The notes under the pieces are model-generated. The model saw nothing but the letters and a program-made list of their open reading frames with translations, made no database searches and was not told the origin of the DNA. A DNA stretch of 41,203 bases from Candidatus Amesbacteria bacterium GW2011_GWC1_47_15 (GTDB lineage: Bacteria > Patescibacteriota > Microgenomatia > CAZETR01 > Amesbacteraceae): NCBI GenBank assembly GCA_001001375.1, contig LCNU01000008.1:1-41203 (forward strand), read 5' to 3'. Below, piece after piece: positions 27,836-37,249 of this stretch. A program made the position numbers and the translations under genes. How positions within the stretch are numbered: the stretch's first letter is position 1; each line of letters opens with the position of its first letter.

Positions 27836-28114
27836 TTAACTGAAAACGGCAGGGACAACAAAAAAACCGTTGTATATGCGGGGCGAGTTGGACAACGCCT
27901 GTTTTTGGGAAAGGATTTTATCTGGATTAAGTTCGTCCGGCCTGGTAACGTTTACCAAACCCGTAACCTGATAAGTGGACTCTGTCTCTGAAGTGTTCAG
28001 ACGGTTAATCAGGCTTATCGTCTCCAAAGTTTGTGCAAATTGGACAGAAAATTTGGATTCTTCTTCGGGCGAAAGAGGTAAATTTGCCAGGTTTGCAACG
28101 TGCTTTACGTCCAT
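27836..28114 (-). CDS. gatC: Asp-tRNA(Asn)/Glu-tRNA(Gln) amidotransferase subunit C
   Basis: MDVKHVANLANLPLSPEEESKFSVQFAQTLETISLINRLNT; immediately upstream of gatA. Confidence 0.9.
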   Translation of the reverse strand: MDVKHVANLANLPLSPEEESKFSVQFAQTLETISLINRLNTSETESTYQVTGLVNVTRPDELNPDKILSQKQALSNSPRIYNGFFVVPAVFS

Positions 28115-28133
28115 GGACTCAAGTTTATCACAT

Positions 28134-30701
28134 TCAGGCGAAGACGATTTTACCGTTTTTGGCATCTACCAAAACCTTGTCACCCGGTTTGACCTTGCCT
28201 TCGATAATACGAAGGGCGAGTTCATCCAGTATCAAATTCTGAATAGCTCTCTTTAGCGGACGGGCGCCGTAATCCGGATCAAATCCCTGGGAGGCGATCA
28301 ATTTTTTCGCTTCGGAGGACACTTCCAATGATATTTGCTGGCGGGAAAGCCGTTCCTGGACTCTTTTCAGCTGTAAATCGACAATTTGCGAAATCTGTTC
28401 ACGGGATAAAGGATCGAAGACGATAATCTGATCCACCCGGTTGAGAAATTCCGGGCGGAAAGTCTTTCTGATAAGGACCCACAATTTTTCCTGTTGCCTG
28501 GCATTATCTTTTTCATTCTGGATTATATCGCTACCGAGATTTGAGGTCATGATAATCACGGTGTTTTTGAAATTGACTACCCTACCCTTGCCGTCCGTCA
28601 GCCGGCCATCGTCCAATATTTGCAGGAAAAGATTAAAGACGTCCGGATGGGCTTTTTCCAGTTCATCAAAAAGAATAATGGAATATGGCTTACGGCGTAC
28701 GGCTTCGGTCAGCTGGCCGCCTTCTTCGTAACCGATATAACCCGGAGGTGAACCGATAAGCCGGGCAACGGAATGCTGTTCCTGATATTCAGACAAATCT
28801 ACTCTCACCATGGCGTTTTCATCATTAAAAAGACTATCCGCCAATACCCGGGCCAACTCCGTCTTGCCGACTCCGGTGGGACCTAAAAATATAAAGGAGG
28901 CTAAGGGACGGTTTTCTTCTGAAATTCCAGCCCGTGAACGGCGTATGGCATTGGCAACTTCAGAAATAGCTTCTTTCTGTCCGACCACCCTACCGGACAA
29001 CTCGGATTCCAACCGGGTGAGTTTCTCCGCCTCGCGGGAAACCAGACGGGAAACGGGAATACCTGTCCAGCGGGATACAACCCGGCCTATATCTTCTTCA
29101 GTAACTTCTTCTCGCAGAATTTTCAGTTCCGGGGGAACCGACTGCCAGGCGACCTCAGCCTCCTTTAATGATTTATCCAACTGGGGTAATTTGCCGAATT
29201 TGATCTCGGCGGCTTTTTCCAGCTCAACAGCTCTTTCGGCCTTTTCCAGATCGAGACGCAGAATGTCGCGCTGTTCGCGTAATTTTTGAATCGTTTTTAT
29301 GAGCTCCTTCTGATTTTTCCAGGCTAATTCCTGAGCAGAAATCTTTTCCCTGAGATCCGCCAATTCCTTTTCCAGGCCCTGCCTACGTTTTGCAACCGTT
29401 TCCGGTTTTTCCCGCTTGAGCGCGGCGAGTTCAATTTCAATTTGGGTGGCCCGGCGTTTGAGCGCGTCCAGGTCTGCAGGCAAAGAATCGATATCCATTC
29501 TGAGGCTGCTGGTGGCTTCGTCTATCAGATCTATGGCTTTATCCGGAAGGAAACGGTCCGGAATATATCGGACGGAAAGCGTGACCGCGGCGATTATCGC
29601 ATCGTCCGTAATCCTGACTCCGTGATGCAGCTCATAACGTTCTTTGAGGCCGCGAAGGATGGCAATACTATCTTCTATAGAAGGTTGGTCTACCAAAACA
29701 GGTTGGAACCGACGTTCGAGCGCAGCATCTTTTTCTATATGACGACGGTATTCCTGGAGAGTCGTGGCGCCTATAGCATGAAGCAGCCCGCGGGCAAGAG
29801 CAGGCTTGAGGATATTGGCGGCATCCACCGCCCCTTCCGCGGCCCCTGCACCAACAAGAGTATGTAATTCATCAATGAATAGCAGATATTTTCCGGCTCC
29901 AGCCTCTATCTCTTTTAGGACGGCTTTAAGCCGGTCTTCGAACTCGCCACGAAACTTGGCACCCGCCAACAGGCTGGCCAAGTCTAGGCCTAGAAGTTCC
30001 TTATTTTTCAAGGTTTCCGGGACGTCTCCGGAGACAATTCTCTGCGCCAAACCTTCCACAATGGCCGTCTTTCCCACCCCGGGGTCCCCAATGAGGACCG
30101 GATTGTTTTTGGTACGCCGGGAAAGGATCTGCATAATCCGGCGGATTTCCTCATCCCGCCCGATGACCGGATCCAACCGCCCCAGCCGCGCCAAAGCGGT
30201 CAAATTTTGGGTGTATTTTTCAAATACCCCGTATGTGCTTTCCGGGTCCTGACTGCTTGCTTTTTGCGTACCCCTGATATCCATTATATTATTGTATAAA
30301 CTGTCATGGGTAACCCCGAACCTTTTCAGGATATCCCATGCCTGGCACTCTGTCAAGGAGATTGCTAATACAAGGTGTTCGCGACTTATGAAGGTGTCAT
30401 CCATCTTTTTTGCCTGTGCATCAGCGTTGATAAATATATTTTGTGATTCCTGTCCAAAAACGGGTTTTATCCCTTCTTCTATGCGAGGAAGCAGAGATAT
30501 TTGCTTTTTCAGATCTGATTTTAGAGCCGATATATCCAACTTTAGTCTCTCAAAGAGCTGAAACACGATACCCGACTGATCAGATAGTAGGGCAAGAATT
30601 AAATGCAGCGAATTTACCTCTGAATTACCGGATTCCCCTGCCAACCGGAGGGAGGACACCAGTGTCTCTTTGGAGCTTTCGGTTAATTTTTCCGGATCCA
30701 T
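28134..30701 (-). CDS. clpB: ClpB-type AAA+ disaggregase
   Basis: Clp_N, two Walker A ([26 protein letters not shown]), M-domain coiled coil, [21 protein letters not shown]. Confidence 0.95.
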   Translation of the reverse strand: MDPEKLTESSKETLVSSLRLAGESGNSEVNSLHLILALLSDQSGIVFQLFERLKLDISALKSDLKKQISLLPRIEEGIKPVFGQESQNIFINADAQAKKMDDTFISREHLVLAISLTECQAWDILKRFGVTHDSLYNNIMDIRGTQKASSQDPESTYGVFEKYTQNLTALARLGRLDPVIGRDEEIRRIMQILSRRTKNNPVLIGDPGVGKTAIVEGLAQRIVSGDVPETLKNKELLGLDLASLLAGAKFRGEFEDRLKAVLKEIEAGAGKYLLFIDELHTLVGAGAAEGAVDAANILKPALARGLLHAIGATTLQEYRRHIEKDAALERRFQPVLVDQPSIEDSIAILRGLKERYELHHGVRITDDAIIAAVTLSVRYIPDRFLPDKAIDLIDEATSSLRMDIDSLPADLDALKRRATQIEIELAALKREKPETVAKRRQGLEKELADLREKISAQELAWKNQKELIKTIQKLREQRDILRLDLEKAERAVELEKAAEIKFGKLPQLDKSLKEAEVAWQSVPPELKILREEVTEEDIGRVVSRWTGIPVSRLVSREAEKLTRLESELSGRVVGQKEAISEVANAIRRSRAGISEENRPLASFIFLGPTGVGKTELARVLADSLFNDENAMVRVDLSEYQEQHSVARLIGSPPGYIGYEEGGQLTEAVRRKPYSIILFDELEKAHPDVFNLFLQILDDGRLTDGKGRVVNFKNTVIIMTSNLGSDIIQNEKDNARQQEKLWVLIRKTFRPEFLNRVDQIIVFDPLSREQISQIVDLQLKRVQERLSRQQISLEVSSEAKKLIASQGFDPDYGARPLKRAIQNLILDELALRIIEGKVKPGDKVLVDAKNGKIVFA

Positions 30702-30827
30702 AGTTTACATTATTAATAACAAGTGAATTTTATGATAACCCGGCTCTTTTTTCCATCTCAATCTGATAATAAACCGGTTAAAAAATACTGATCTGCATAC
30801 CAGGTGATTGTAGGCCTGTAGTATTGA

Positions 30828-31775
30828 TCAGGACATTCTTTCCAGGACTTTAATCCTTTCCGCCAAAGGGGGGTGGGTATTAAACAATCCGGCTAACCAG
30901 TCAACCGACCTACCGCCGGATAACGCACTGCCGGCTATATCCGCATGAAAGGGATTTACGATGTATAAATGGGCTGTGGCTTTATTGGCTGCCTCCAAAG
31001 GCTCCCTGTCTGCGCCCAGTTTGGCCAATGCGGAAATTAGACCGGACGGCTGACGGGTGAGTTTGACACTGGAAGCATCGGCCAGAAATTCACGCCGCCG
31101 GGAAATTGCCAACTGGATCAATTTTGCAATAAAGGGCGATAATATGGCCATAATCATACCTACAACCAAAAAAATTCCCCCGTTTCCCCTGTCTTCCCGG
31201 CGTGACCGGCCGCCATACCAGCCGGCTCGGAGCAACCAATCGGCCAGCAGAGTGATCAACCCCACCAGGACCGTGACTATGGACATCAATCGGATATCAT
31301 AATTTGCCACGTGTGACAGTTCATGGCCGATAACACCTTCGAGTTCCGTGCGGTTCAACCTGGAAATAATGCCTGTCGTGGCACAAATCACTGCATGCCG
31401 GGGATCCCTGCCGGTAGCAAAAGCGTTCATTGCCGTGTCCTCAATGACATAAAGCCGGGGCATGGGGAGACCAGAAGCCAAACTTAGGTTTTCGGTGACG
31501 GTAAAAAGCAGGAAATCACGTTTTTTGTCCGCAGGGCGCGCACCTGATATCCCCAAAATAATCGAATCGCTGAAATAATAAGATGCAAAACTCATAATCC
31601 CTGAGATTAACATCGCGATACCAGTAAGTTCCAAACCTGAGGACTCGTAGCCATAATATGAAGCTAATCCCCTGGCTATGAAAACAGAGGAGATGAGTGT
31701 GAAAAGAATGAATACAATTATTACCAACAAACTTTTTCGCTTATTGGCTGATACTGACTCGTAGACATTTTGCAT
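30828..31775 (-). CDS. htpX: HtpX-like membrane zinc metalloprotease (M48)
   Basis: GVIGHELSHVANYD; N-terminal TM helices; RREFLADASSVKLTRQP. Confidence 0.95.
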   Translation of the reverse strand: MQNVYESVSANKRKSLLVIIVFILFTLISSVFIARGLASYYGYESSGLELTGIAMLISGIMSFASYYFSDSIILGISGARPADKKRDFLLFTVTENLSLASGLPMPRLYVIEDTAMNAFATGRDPRHAVICATTGIISRLNRTELEGVIGHELSHVANYDIRLMSIVTVLVGLITLLADWLLRAGWYGGRSRREDRGNGGIFLVVGMIMAILSPFIAKLIQLAISRRREFLADASSVKLTRQPSGLISALAKLGADREPLEAANKATAHLYIVNPFHADIAGSALSGGRSVDWLAGLFNTHPPLAERIKVLERMS

Positions 31776-31786
31776 AACTTCTCCCT

Positions 31787-32383
31787 TTAAATTGATATTT
31801 TAGGGGTTCTGGTGTCTGCGGTTGAGACTGTCAGGTGTTCTCCGGATGTCGGTGTTTCAAGCCCTTTTTCTGACTTGAACCCAAACATATCAGCTACCAG
31901 ATTGCTAGGAAAAGTGACCAGACGGACATTGTAGTCCGCCGTCAGGTCGATGAGAGTCCTACGGGCATACATTACCTTGTCCGATGTGTCCCTGAGCTCG
32001 TCCATCAAACGGGTAACAACATCCGCTCCTTTGATCTGCGGGTTGCTTTCAACTACAACCTGGATTTGAGGTAAAAGCTGGGCTACACGGTCCCCGGCGG
32101 AGGCCATTTGGCCTAAGTCCCCGGATTTGACAGCTGAAGCTACTGCTTTTCTGGCTTCGGCGAGCATTCTGATAATCTCTTTTTCGTGCCTGAGATAGCC
32201 CTTTGCGGATTCTTCAAGATTGGGAATTAGTTCCGCCTGCCGCTTAAGCTGATTGCCGATCTCCTGGACTGATGCCTGGATACGGGTGCGCACAGTTGCC
32301 AGCCAGTTGTAGGTGGAAATTACGTAGACAATCAAGCCTAAAACCAAAAGCCCTAATATAAACGGTATTGACAATTTCATCAC
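31787..32383 (-). CDS. lemA: LemA family protein
   Basis: N-terminal TM, RIQASVQEIGNQLKRQAELIPNLEESAKGYLRHE; FGFKSEKG. Confidence 0.95.
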   Translation of the reverse strand: MMKLSIPFILGLLVLGLIVYVISTYNWLATVRTRIQASVQEIGNQLKRQAELIPNLEESAKGYLRHEKEIIRMLAEARKAVASAVKSGDLGQMASAGDRVAQLLPQIQVVVESNPQIKGADVVTRLMDELRDTSDKVMYARRTLIDLTADYNVRLVTFPSNLVADMFGFKSEKGLETPTSGEHLTVSTADTRTPKISI

Positions 32384-32397
32384 CCCCCATCAGATAT

Positions 32398-34188
32398 CTA
32401 CTTTTTAGTTTTAATCAATTTTTTAATTTCTGTCAAAGACAGCGTGTTGATGATATCATAATTTTTTGCCCAACCCCTCCTGGCTACTGAAACACCGTAT
32501 CTCATGTATTTCAGATGTTTATGGGAATGGCTATCTGTATCGACGATCAGCTTAATACCGAATTTAAGTGCATCCCTGACCAGAGTATCCGGCAGGTCAA
32601 GCCGGTTCGGCCAACCGTTTATTTCCAGCCATTTGTTATTTTTGAGGCAAAAATCAAAAATCTGATCCCATTCCAAGTCTATCCCCTCACGGGAACCCAG
32701 CAATCGGGCAGTAGGGTGGGCAAAAAAGCGGATTTTCGGATGGTCCAGCGCGCGCAATACACGGGCAGTAATTTCTTTCCTGCCCTGCCGGAAACTGGAA
32801 TGAATCGAGACACAGGCGAAATCCAACAAATCCAGGGCGGATTCCGGTAATGCCCTGGTACCGTCAGGAAGAATGTCTATCTCCAAGCCGTTGAATATAT
32901 ATGGTACTCTTTTTTCACCCCTGTTTTCATGAGAAGTATTAAACACATTCACTAACTCGGTTTTGTGTTTAATCAAATTTAAAATCTGCTTTTGGGTATG
33001 GCCTGAAACGCTGGGGTTATGCTCTGTAATCCCTAAATATTGGTAATTCAAACTCTCGGCAGTTTCAGCTAGTTGAGTCAGGGAACTTTCTCCCAAATCG
33101 TGACCGGGCTCAACGTCTATATTACTGTGGATTTGAAAATCTCCTTTAATATCATCTAATTCGACTAATTCGGGTAAGCTGTTTGATTGAGCAAAGCGGA
33201 TCTCATCATGACCTTCTCTGAGCTCCGGGGGAATATACTGCAACCCGAGGAAATTGTAGAAAGACTCTTCGTCTGAGAATTTAGTCAGGGATTTGGATAA
33301 TTTCCGTATCCCGTATTCGGATAAGGAATATCCTTTTTTCAGAGCAAATTCCCGAAGAAGGATGTTGTGATGCTTGGAGCCTGTGAAGTGCTGGAGAAGT
33401 GAACCATAGGAATCCGGAGGCTGGATCATGAGATCCACCTGATAACCGTTACCCAAAATGAGGCTGGAAGTATGTTGCCCTGCTTCTAAAACACGGGATT
33501 TTTTAGGGTACCGGCCAAAATGTTCAATTACTGCAGCAGAGTTATCTGAAGCGGCTGAAATATCCACGTCCCCGACCGTAGAAGCCTGGCGGCGCAGGCT
33601 TCCCAAAGGATCCGCGCGTTTGACATGGGGAGATTTACTAAGCCATTCGATAACAGAGTCGGCAATCTCCTGGGCTACAGGCAGCAGCATACGACGGGAC
33701 CTGCCACGAAATTCGGCAATGGATTTGATGATTGCTGACTGGGAGTCCTCACCAAAACCCTCAATATGGACTATTAGGCCCGCTGCAGCGGCTTTTTCCA
33801 GTTGGGATACAGCTGTATTAGCCTGAGTGATCTTCAGGGCTTTTGAGAGCTTCAGAGCGTTTTTCGGTCCAATGCCGGGGATCCGGATCAGTTCGAAGAC
33901 CGAAGAAGGAAAAGGTTTTATGATTTTTTGGAAATGAGCCACTTTTCCCGTCCGGAACAATTCGTCCAGATGAGAAGCTATACTCTCACCAATTCCTGCT
34001 AGATCAGACAGTTTGCCATCGTCCCAAAGGTCCTTGATTTCCGAGGAGGAATGCTCAACTGCGTCCGCTGCACGCTCGTATGCTATTGTCCGGAAACGGT
34101 TGTCGCCTATAGTCAGGCTAAGAGCGGCAGCCACAGCCCGAAGAAGCTCAGCGACCTCCAGATTCGTCATATTTTTGTGCATGAGCAT
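32398..34188 (-). CDS. polX: Family X DNA polymerase with C-terminal PHP domain
   Basis: HhH motifs GIGESIASHLDELF, IPGIGPKNALKL; PLGSLRRQASTVGDVDIS; PHP GDFQIHSNIDVEPGHD, GITEHNPS, DSHSH. Confidence 0.93.
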   Translation of the reverse strand: MLMHKNMTNLEVAELLRAVAAALSLTIGDNRFRTIAYERAADAVEHSSSEIKDLWDDGKLSDLAGIGESIASHLDELFRTGKVAHFQKIIKPFPSSVFELIRIPGIGPKNALKLSKALKITQANTAVSQLEKAAAAGLIVHIEGFGEDSQSAIIKSIAEFRGRSRRMLLPVAQEIADSVIEWLSKSPHVKRADPLGSLRRQASTVGDVDISAASDNSAAVIEHFGRYPKKSRVLEAGQHTSSLILGNGYQVDLMIQPPDSYGSLLQHFTGSKHHNILLREFALKKGYSLSEYGIRKLSKSLTKFSDEESFYNFLGLQYIPPELREGHDEIRFAQSNSLPELVELDDIKGDFQIHSNIDVEPGHDLGESSLTQLAETAESLNYQYLGITEHNPSVSGHTQKQILNLIKHKTELVNVFNTSHENRGEKRVPYIFNGLEIDILPDGTRALPESALDLLDFACVSIHSSFRQGRKEITARVLRALDHPKIRFFAHPTARLLGSREGIDLEWDQIFDFCLKNNKWLEINGWPNRLDLPDTLVRDALKFGIKLIVDTDSHSHKHLKYMRYGVSVARRGWAKNYDIINTLSLTEIKKLIKTKK

Positions 34189-34247
34189 GTGGAATTTAAA
34201 TCGATTGTATCAGGTGGAAGAAAATTATTGTAAAATACTGAAGAATT

Positions 34248-34322
34248 GGGGCTGTAGCGCAGTCCGGTTAGCGCGTCTCCCTGTCAAGGAGAAGGTCGCG
34301 GGTTCGAGTCCCGTCAGCCCCG
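34248..34322 (+). tRNA. tRNA-Asp (anticodon GTC)
   Basis: GGGGCTG...TCTCC-CTGTCAA-GGAGA...CGGGTTCGAGTCCCG...CAGCCCC G. Confidence 0.95.
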
Positions 34323-34358
34323 CAAAATTTTGTTTAAGTCTTAAGATCTATTCTGGTA

Positions 34359-34631
34359 TTAGTTTGTTTTTCTTTCCGATCTTAACTCCTGCAACCGGTT
34401 TAACCTTGATTCTAGAAAGCCAAAAGCCAATAAACTTGCCGCGATGAGTTGGATTGCGTAAGCCTTAATTATTGTCGGAGCGGTTTCTGGTGGAAGCAAT
34501 CCGATTGCAATAGGTGTAACAATCGTTAAAACAGCTTCGCCGTAAATAAGCAGATCTTTTGTCTTGTGAGCAATACTGATCTGCGTATCTGCTCCAGAAG
34601 GCCTGTTGAACAGATCCTTAACTCCAGCCAT
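34359..34631 (-). CDS. Hypothetical small membrane protein
   Basis: 90 aa with two hydrophobic segments (AVLTIVTPIAIGLLP, IKAYAIQLIAASLLAFGFLES). Confidence 0.55.
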   Translation of the reverse strand: MAGVKDLFNRPSGADTQISIAHKTKDLLIYGEAVLTIVTPIAIGLLPPETAPTIIKAYAIQLIAASLLAFGFLESRLNRLQELRSERKTN

Positions 34632-34708
34632 ATCCGTGTTATATCACGGAATATTTTAAATTGCACTACCGAGGTTTTTAGCCTTGAATATGCAAAATTC
34701 CCATAAGT

Positions 34709-34718
34709 ATGCTATAAT
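34709..34718 (+). promoter_or_regulatory. Extended -10 promoter (ATGCTATAAT) of the DEAD-box helicase gene
   Basis: TGC-TATAAT with TATAAT at 34713-34718; implies about 155-nt leader to ATG 34881. Confidence 0.55.
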
Positions 34719-34720
34719 TC

Positions 34721-34822
34721 TAAATACAGATTTGAATCTACGAATCTGTTTAAATCTGATTTGTATTTAAAGCAGGCAAGATAAAGATACCCCAGAAACG
34801 TATTTTTGACTTTTGTATCTTT
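34721..34822 (+). promoter_or_regulatory. Structured 5' leader of helicase mRNA (alternative hairpins)
   Basis: TAAATACA 34721-34728 / TGTATTTA 34762-34769; ACAGATT 34726-34732 / AATCTGT 34743-34749; CAGATTT 34727-34733 / AAATCTG 34752-34758; AAAGATAC 34783-34790 / GTATCTTT 34815-34822. Confidence 0.5.
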
Positions 34823-34880
34823 CTTCCGGTTTAGAGAAATATCTTATTTAGGCAGTTTTGTGGGTTCAAATCCCCGAATT

Positions 34881-36038
34881 ATGAACCGCTTTAACCGCTA
34901 TCCCACCCGACAGCCCCGTCACCGGATCAAGTCTTTTGACCCGTCATTTCTGGTAAAAAACGGCACCAACGGACACACTCCCGCAACAGAAACAGTCTAT
35001 TCCATCCGTAACAGTTTTTCCGACTTCGGATTTCAAAACCAGCTGATGAATAATATAAACTACCGACAGTTTCCCAAACCCACGCCAATTCAGGACCAGG
35101 TAATTCCACTGCTTTTGACCGGAAAGGACGTAGTTGGACTGGCTAATACCGGCACAGGCAAGACAGCGTCATTTTTGCTTCCGTTGATCCAAAAAGTATC
35201 ACAGGACAGATCACAAAAAGTACTTATTATGGCCCCAACCCGGGAACTGGCCACGCAGATAGAGGAAGAACTGAGATTATTCTCGCGGGAAATGAGAATA
35301 TACAGTGCGTTATGTATCGGGGGAGTAGGCATAAACGGCCAAATCCATAGACTCAGATTTAATCCCAACTTCGTGATCGGAACCCCCGGCAGACTTAAAG
35401 ATCTCCAGCAACAGGGAAAAATCAGTTTTACTGAATTTAACAATGTTGTTTTGGACGAGGTAGACAGGATGCTGGACATGGGATTTATCCACGATATGAC
35501 ACAAATCCTTTCTGCCCTGCCGGTACGCCGCCAATCCGCATTTTTTTCGGCTACAGCCAGTCCTGAAGTTCTCAGAATTATGAACAGATTTCTGACACAG
35601 CCTACAACGATTTCTATCAAAACCAATACAGTGCTGACAAATATTACCCAGGAAGTAGTAAAAACAAACGGTCAGGACAAGGTCAATGTATTGCATGACC
35701 TGTTGGTACAACAGGGATTTGACAAGGTATTGGTATTCGGCAGGACTAAATGGGGACTGGAAAAACTAGCCAACGACCTATCCCGAAGAGGCTTTGCCGT
35801 AGCCTCAATCCACGGAAATAAAAGCCAGGGTCAACGAAAGCGTTCGCTTGAAGAGTTTAAAAGCAACAGGGTAAAGGTGCTTCTGGCCACGGACGTAGCA
35901 TCCAGAGGACTTGATATCGATAACATCACCCATGTCATTAACTTCGATTTACCGGAGTCCTACGACGATTATATTCACAGGATCGGAAGAACCGGCCGTG
36001 CGAATAAAAAAGGTAAAGCAGTAACATTGATTCCGTAA
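34881..36038 (+). CDS. DEAD-box RNA helicase (DEVD variant)
   Basis: GTGKTASFLLP, PTRELATQI, GTPGRL, VVLDEVDRMLDMGF, FSATAS, ATDVASRGLDI, HRIGRTGR. Confidence 0.95.
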   Translation: MNRFNRYPTRQPRHRIKSFDPSFLVKNGTNGHTPATETVYSIRNSFSDFGFQNQLMNNINYRQFPKPTPIQDQVIPLLLTGKDVVGLANTGTGKTASFLLPLIQKVSQDRSQKVLIMAPTRELATQIEEELRLFSREMRIYSALCIGGVGINGQIHRLRFNPNFVIGTPGRLKDLQQQGKISFTEFNNVVLDEVDRMLDMGFIHDMTQILSALPVRRQSAFFSATASPEVLRIMNRFLTQPTTISIKTNTVLTNITQEVVKTNGQDKVNVLHDLLVQQGFDKVLVFGRTKWGLEKLANDLSRRGFAVASIHGNKSQGQRKRSLEEFKSNRVKVLLATDVASRGLDIDNITHVINFDLPESYDDYIHRIGRTGRANKKGKAVTLIP

Positions 36039-36116
36039 TCATAAAAGTCGCTCTTGCAAAATTACGCACGTAGTATTATCATCTCTTCAATTCTCCTGCC
36101 CGAAGAGAGGGCATTT

Positions 36117-37007
36117 GTGAAAGACTGGTTAAAACGTCTTAAATTAAACGAAGAAAAAATAAGTATCCTTTTAGGAGCGGTAGTATTGGTATTGGTAGGA
36201 GTGCTGCTTTTTAATTATTTCGGAAATGTCAATAAACCTGCAGAGGAAACAACCTCCTCCGCATCCACCGAAGTTACCAACCAGCCAGTAACCAGTCTGC
36301 CTAACCAAAATGACCTGCCGGTAACTTATATCGTCCAAAAAGGCGACAACCTATGGAACATCGCTCAAAGAGTTTACGGGGACGGATATAAATGGACAGC
36401 CATATTAGGATCTAATGAAAACTTGCGTGAAAATGCTGAAGTGTTGAACGAAGGAACGGAAATATTGCTACCCCGACTTGATTTAACGCTAGCTCAGGCA
36501 ACCGGCAGCCCACAGGCTACAAACACCCCTCAGCCTTCGGTTACATCCGCCCAGCCTACTCCTACGCCGGAACCAACAAAGGCTGATATAGCATCCCCTT
36601 CCAACACACCTGAACCTAATGTTAACCCTCAGCCTACCGGGACTACAACCCAAGCAGGCAATTACGAAGTGCAAAGAGGCGACTCTCTATGGAAAATTGC
36701 TGAAAAAACTTATGGCTCCGGTTATAAATGGGTGGATATTTACAATGCGAATAAGTCTCAAATCCAGGATCCTGACTTGATTTACTCTGGAACAACCCTG
36801 AATCTTCCGGCAGGAACTAGTATTGCTTCTGATACATTGCCGGGTGCCAATATTACCCATACGGTTTCACAGGGTGAAAACTTGTGGGTTTTGAGCGTGA
36901 AATATTGCAATGACGGTTTTACCTGGCAAACAATAGCGACTGCCAATAACCTATCTAATCCAAGAGTAATTGAGCCTGGACAGAAACTTGATATCAGATG
37001 TAAGTAA
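36117..37007 (+). CDS. Membrane-anchored protein with three LysM domains
   Basis: TM ISILLGAVVLVLVGVLLFNYF; LysM: YIVQKGDNLWNIAQRVYG, YEVQRGDSLWKIAEKTYG, HTVSQGENLWVLSVKYC; Pro/Thr linker. GTG start inferred. Confidence 0.85.
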   Translation: MKDWLKRLKLNEEKISILLGAVVLVLVGVLLFNYFGNVNKPAEETTSSASTEVTNQPVTSLPNQNDLPVTYIVQKGDNLWNIAQRVYGDGYKWTAILGSNENLRENAEVLNEGTEILLPRLDLTLAQATGSPQATNTPQPSVTSAQPTPTPEPTKADIASPSNTPEPNVNPQPTGTTTQAGNYEVQRGDSLWKIAEKTYGSGYKWVDIYNANKSQIQDPDLIYSGTTLNLPAGTSIASDTLPGANITHTVSQGENLWVLSVKYCNDGFTWQTIATANNLSNPRVIEPGQKLDIRCK

Positions 37008-37053
37008 TGACGGGATTCAGGTTTTAGGATTTGGGATATAATAACTAATGGTC

Positions 37054-37124
37054 GCGGGATTAGTTGATCGGCTCAACATCACCTTCCCAAGGTGGAAAGA
37101 GGGGTTCGACTCCCCTATCCCGCT
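37054..37124 (+). tRNA. tRNA-Gly (anticodon CCC)
   Basis: GCGGGAT...TCACC-TTCCCAA-GGTGG...GGGGTTCGACTCCCC...ATCCCGC T. Confidence 0.95.
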
Positions 37125-37131
37125 CAAAGTG

Positions 37132-37203
37132 AGCCGAGGGTGGGATTTGAACCCACGGCCGGCGGTTTACGATACCGCTGCTCTACCCCTGAGCTACCTC
37201 GGC
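37132..37203 (-). tRNA. tRNA-Thr (anticodon CGT)
   Basis: Reverse strand GCCGAGG TAGCTC...GCGGT-ATCGTAA-ACCGC...GTGGGTTCAAATCCCAC CCTCGGC T. Confidence 0.95.
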
Positions 37204-37213
37204 AAATATCGGC

Positions 37214-37243
37214 TTGCAATTATTTTAACTTAAAAGCTACAAT
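37214..37243 (+). promoter_or_regulatory. Promoter TTGCAA-18-TACAAT, 6 nt before ATG 37250
   Basis: -35 37214-37219, -10 37238-37243. Confidence 0.5.
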
Positions 37244-37249
37244 CAGGCC

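Noticed and set aside
34858-34882. T-arm-like GTGGGTTCAAATCCCCG just before the helicase start, with ATAATTC (34714) / GAATTAT (34876) as a possible acceptor stem, suggesting an interrupted tRNA
   Set aside because: The T-stem has only three pairs, the would-be 5' strand is the -10 box itself, and no D or anticodon arm fits in the ~137 nt between; best read as chance.
37048-37233. 61-aa ORF in the ORF track
   Set aside because: Runs straight through tRNA-Gly and antisense tRNA-Thr; not a protein gene.
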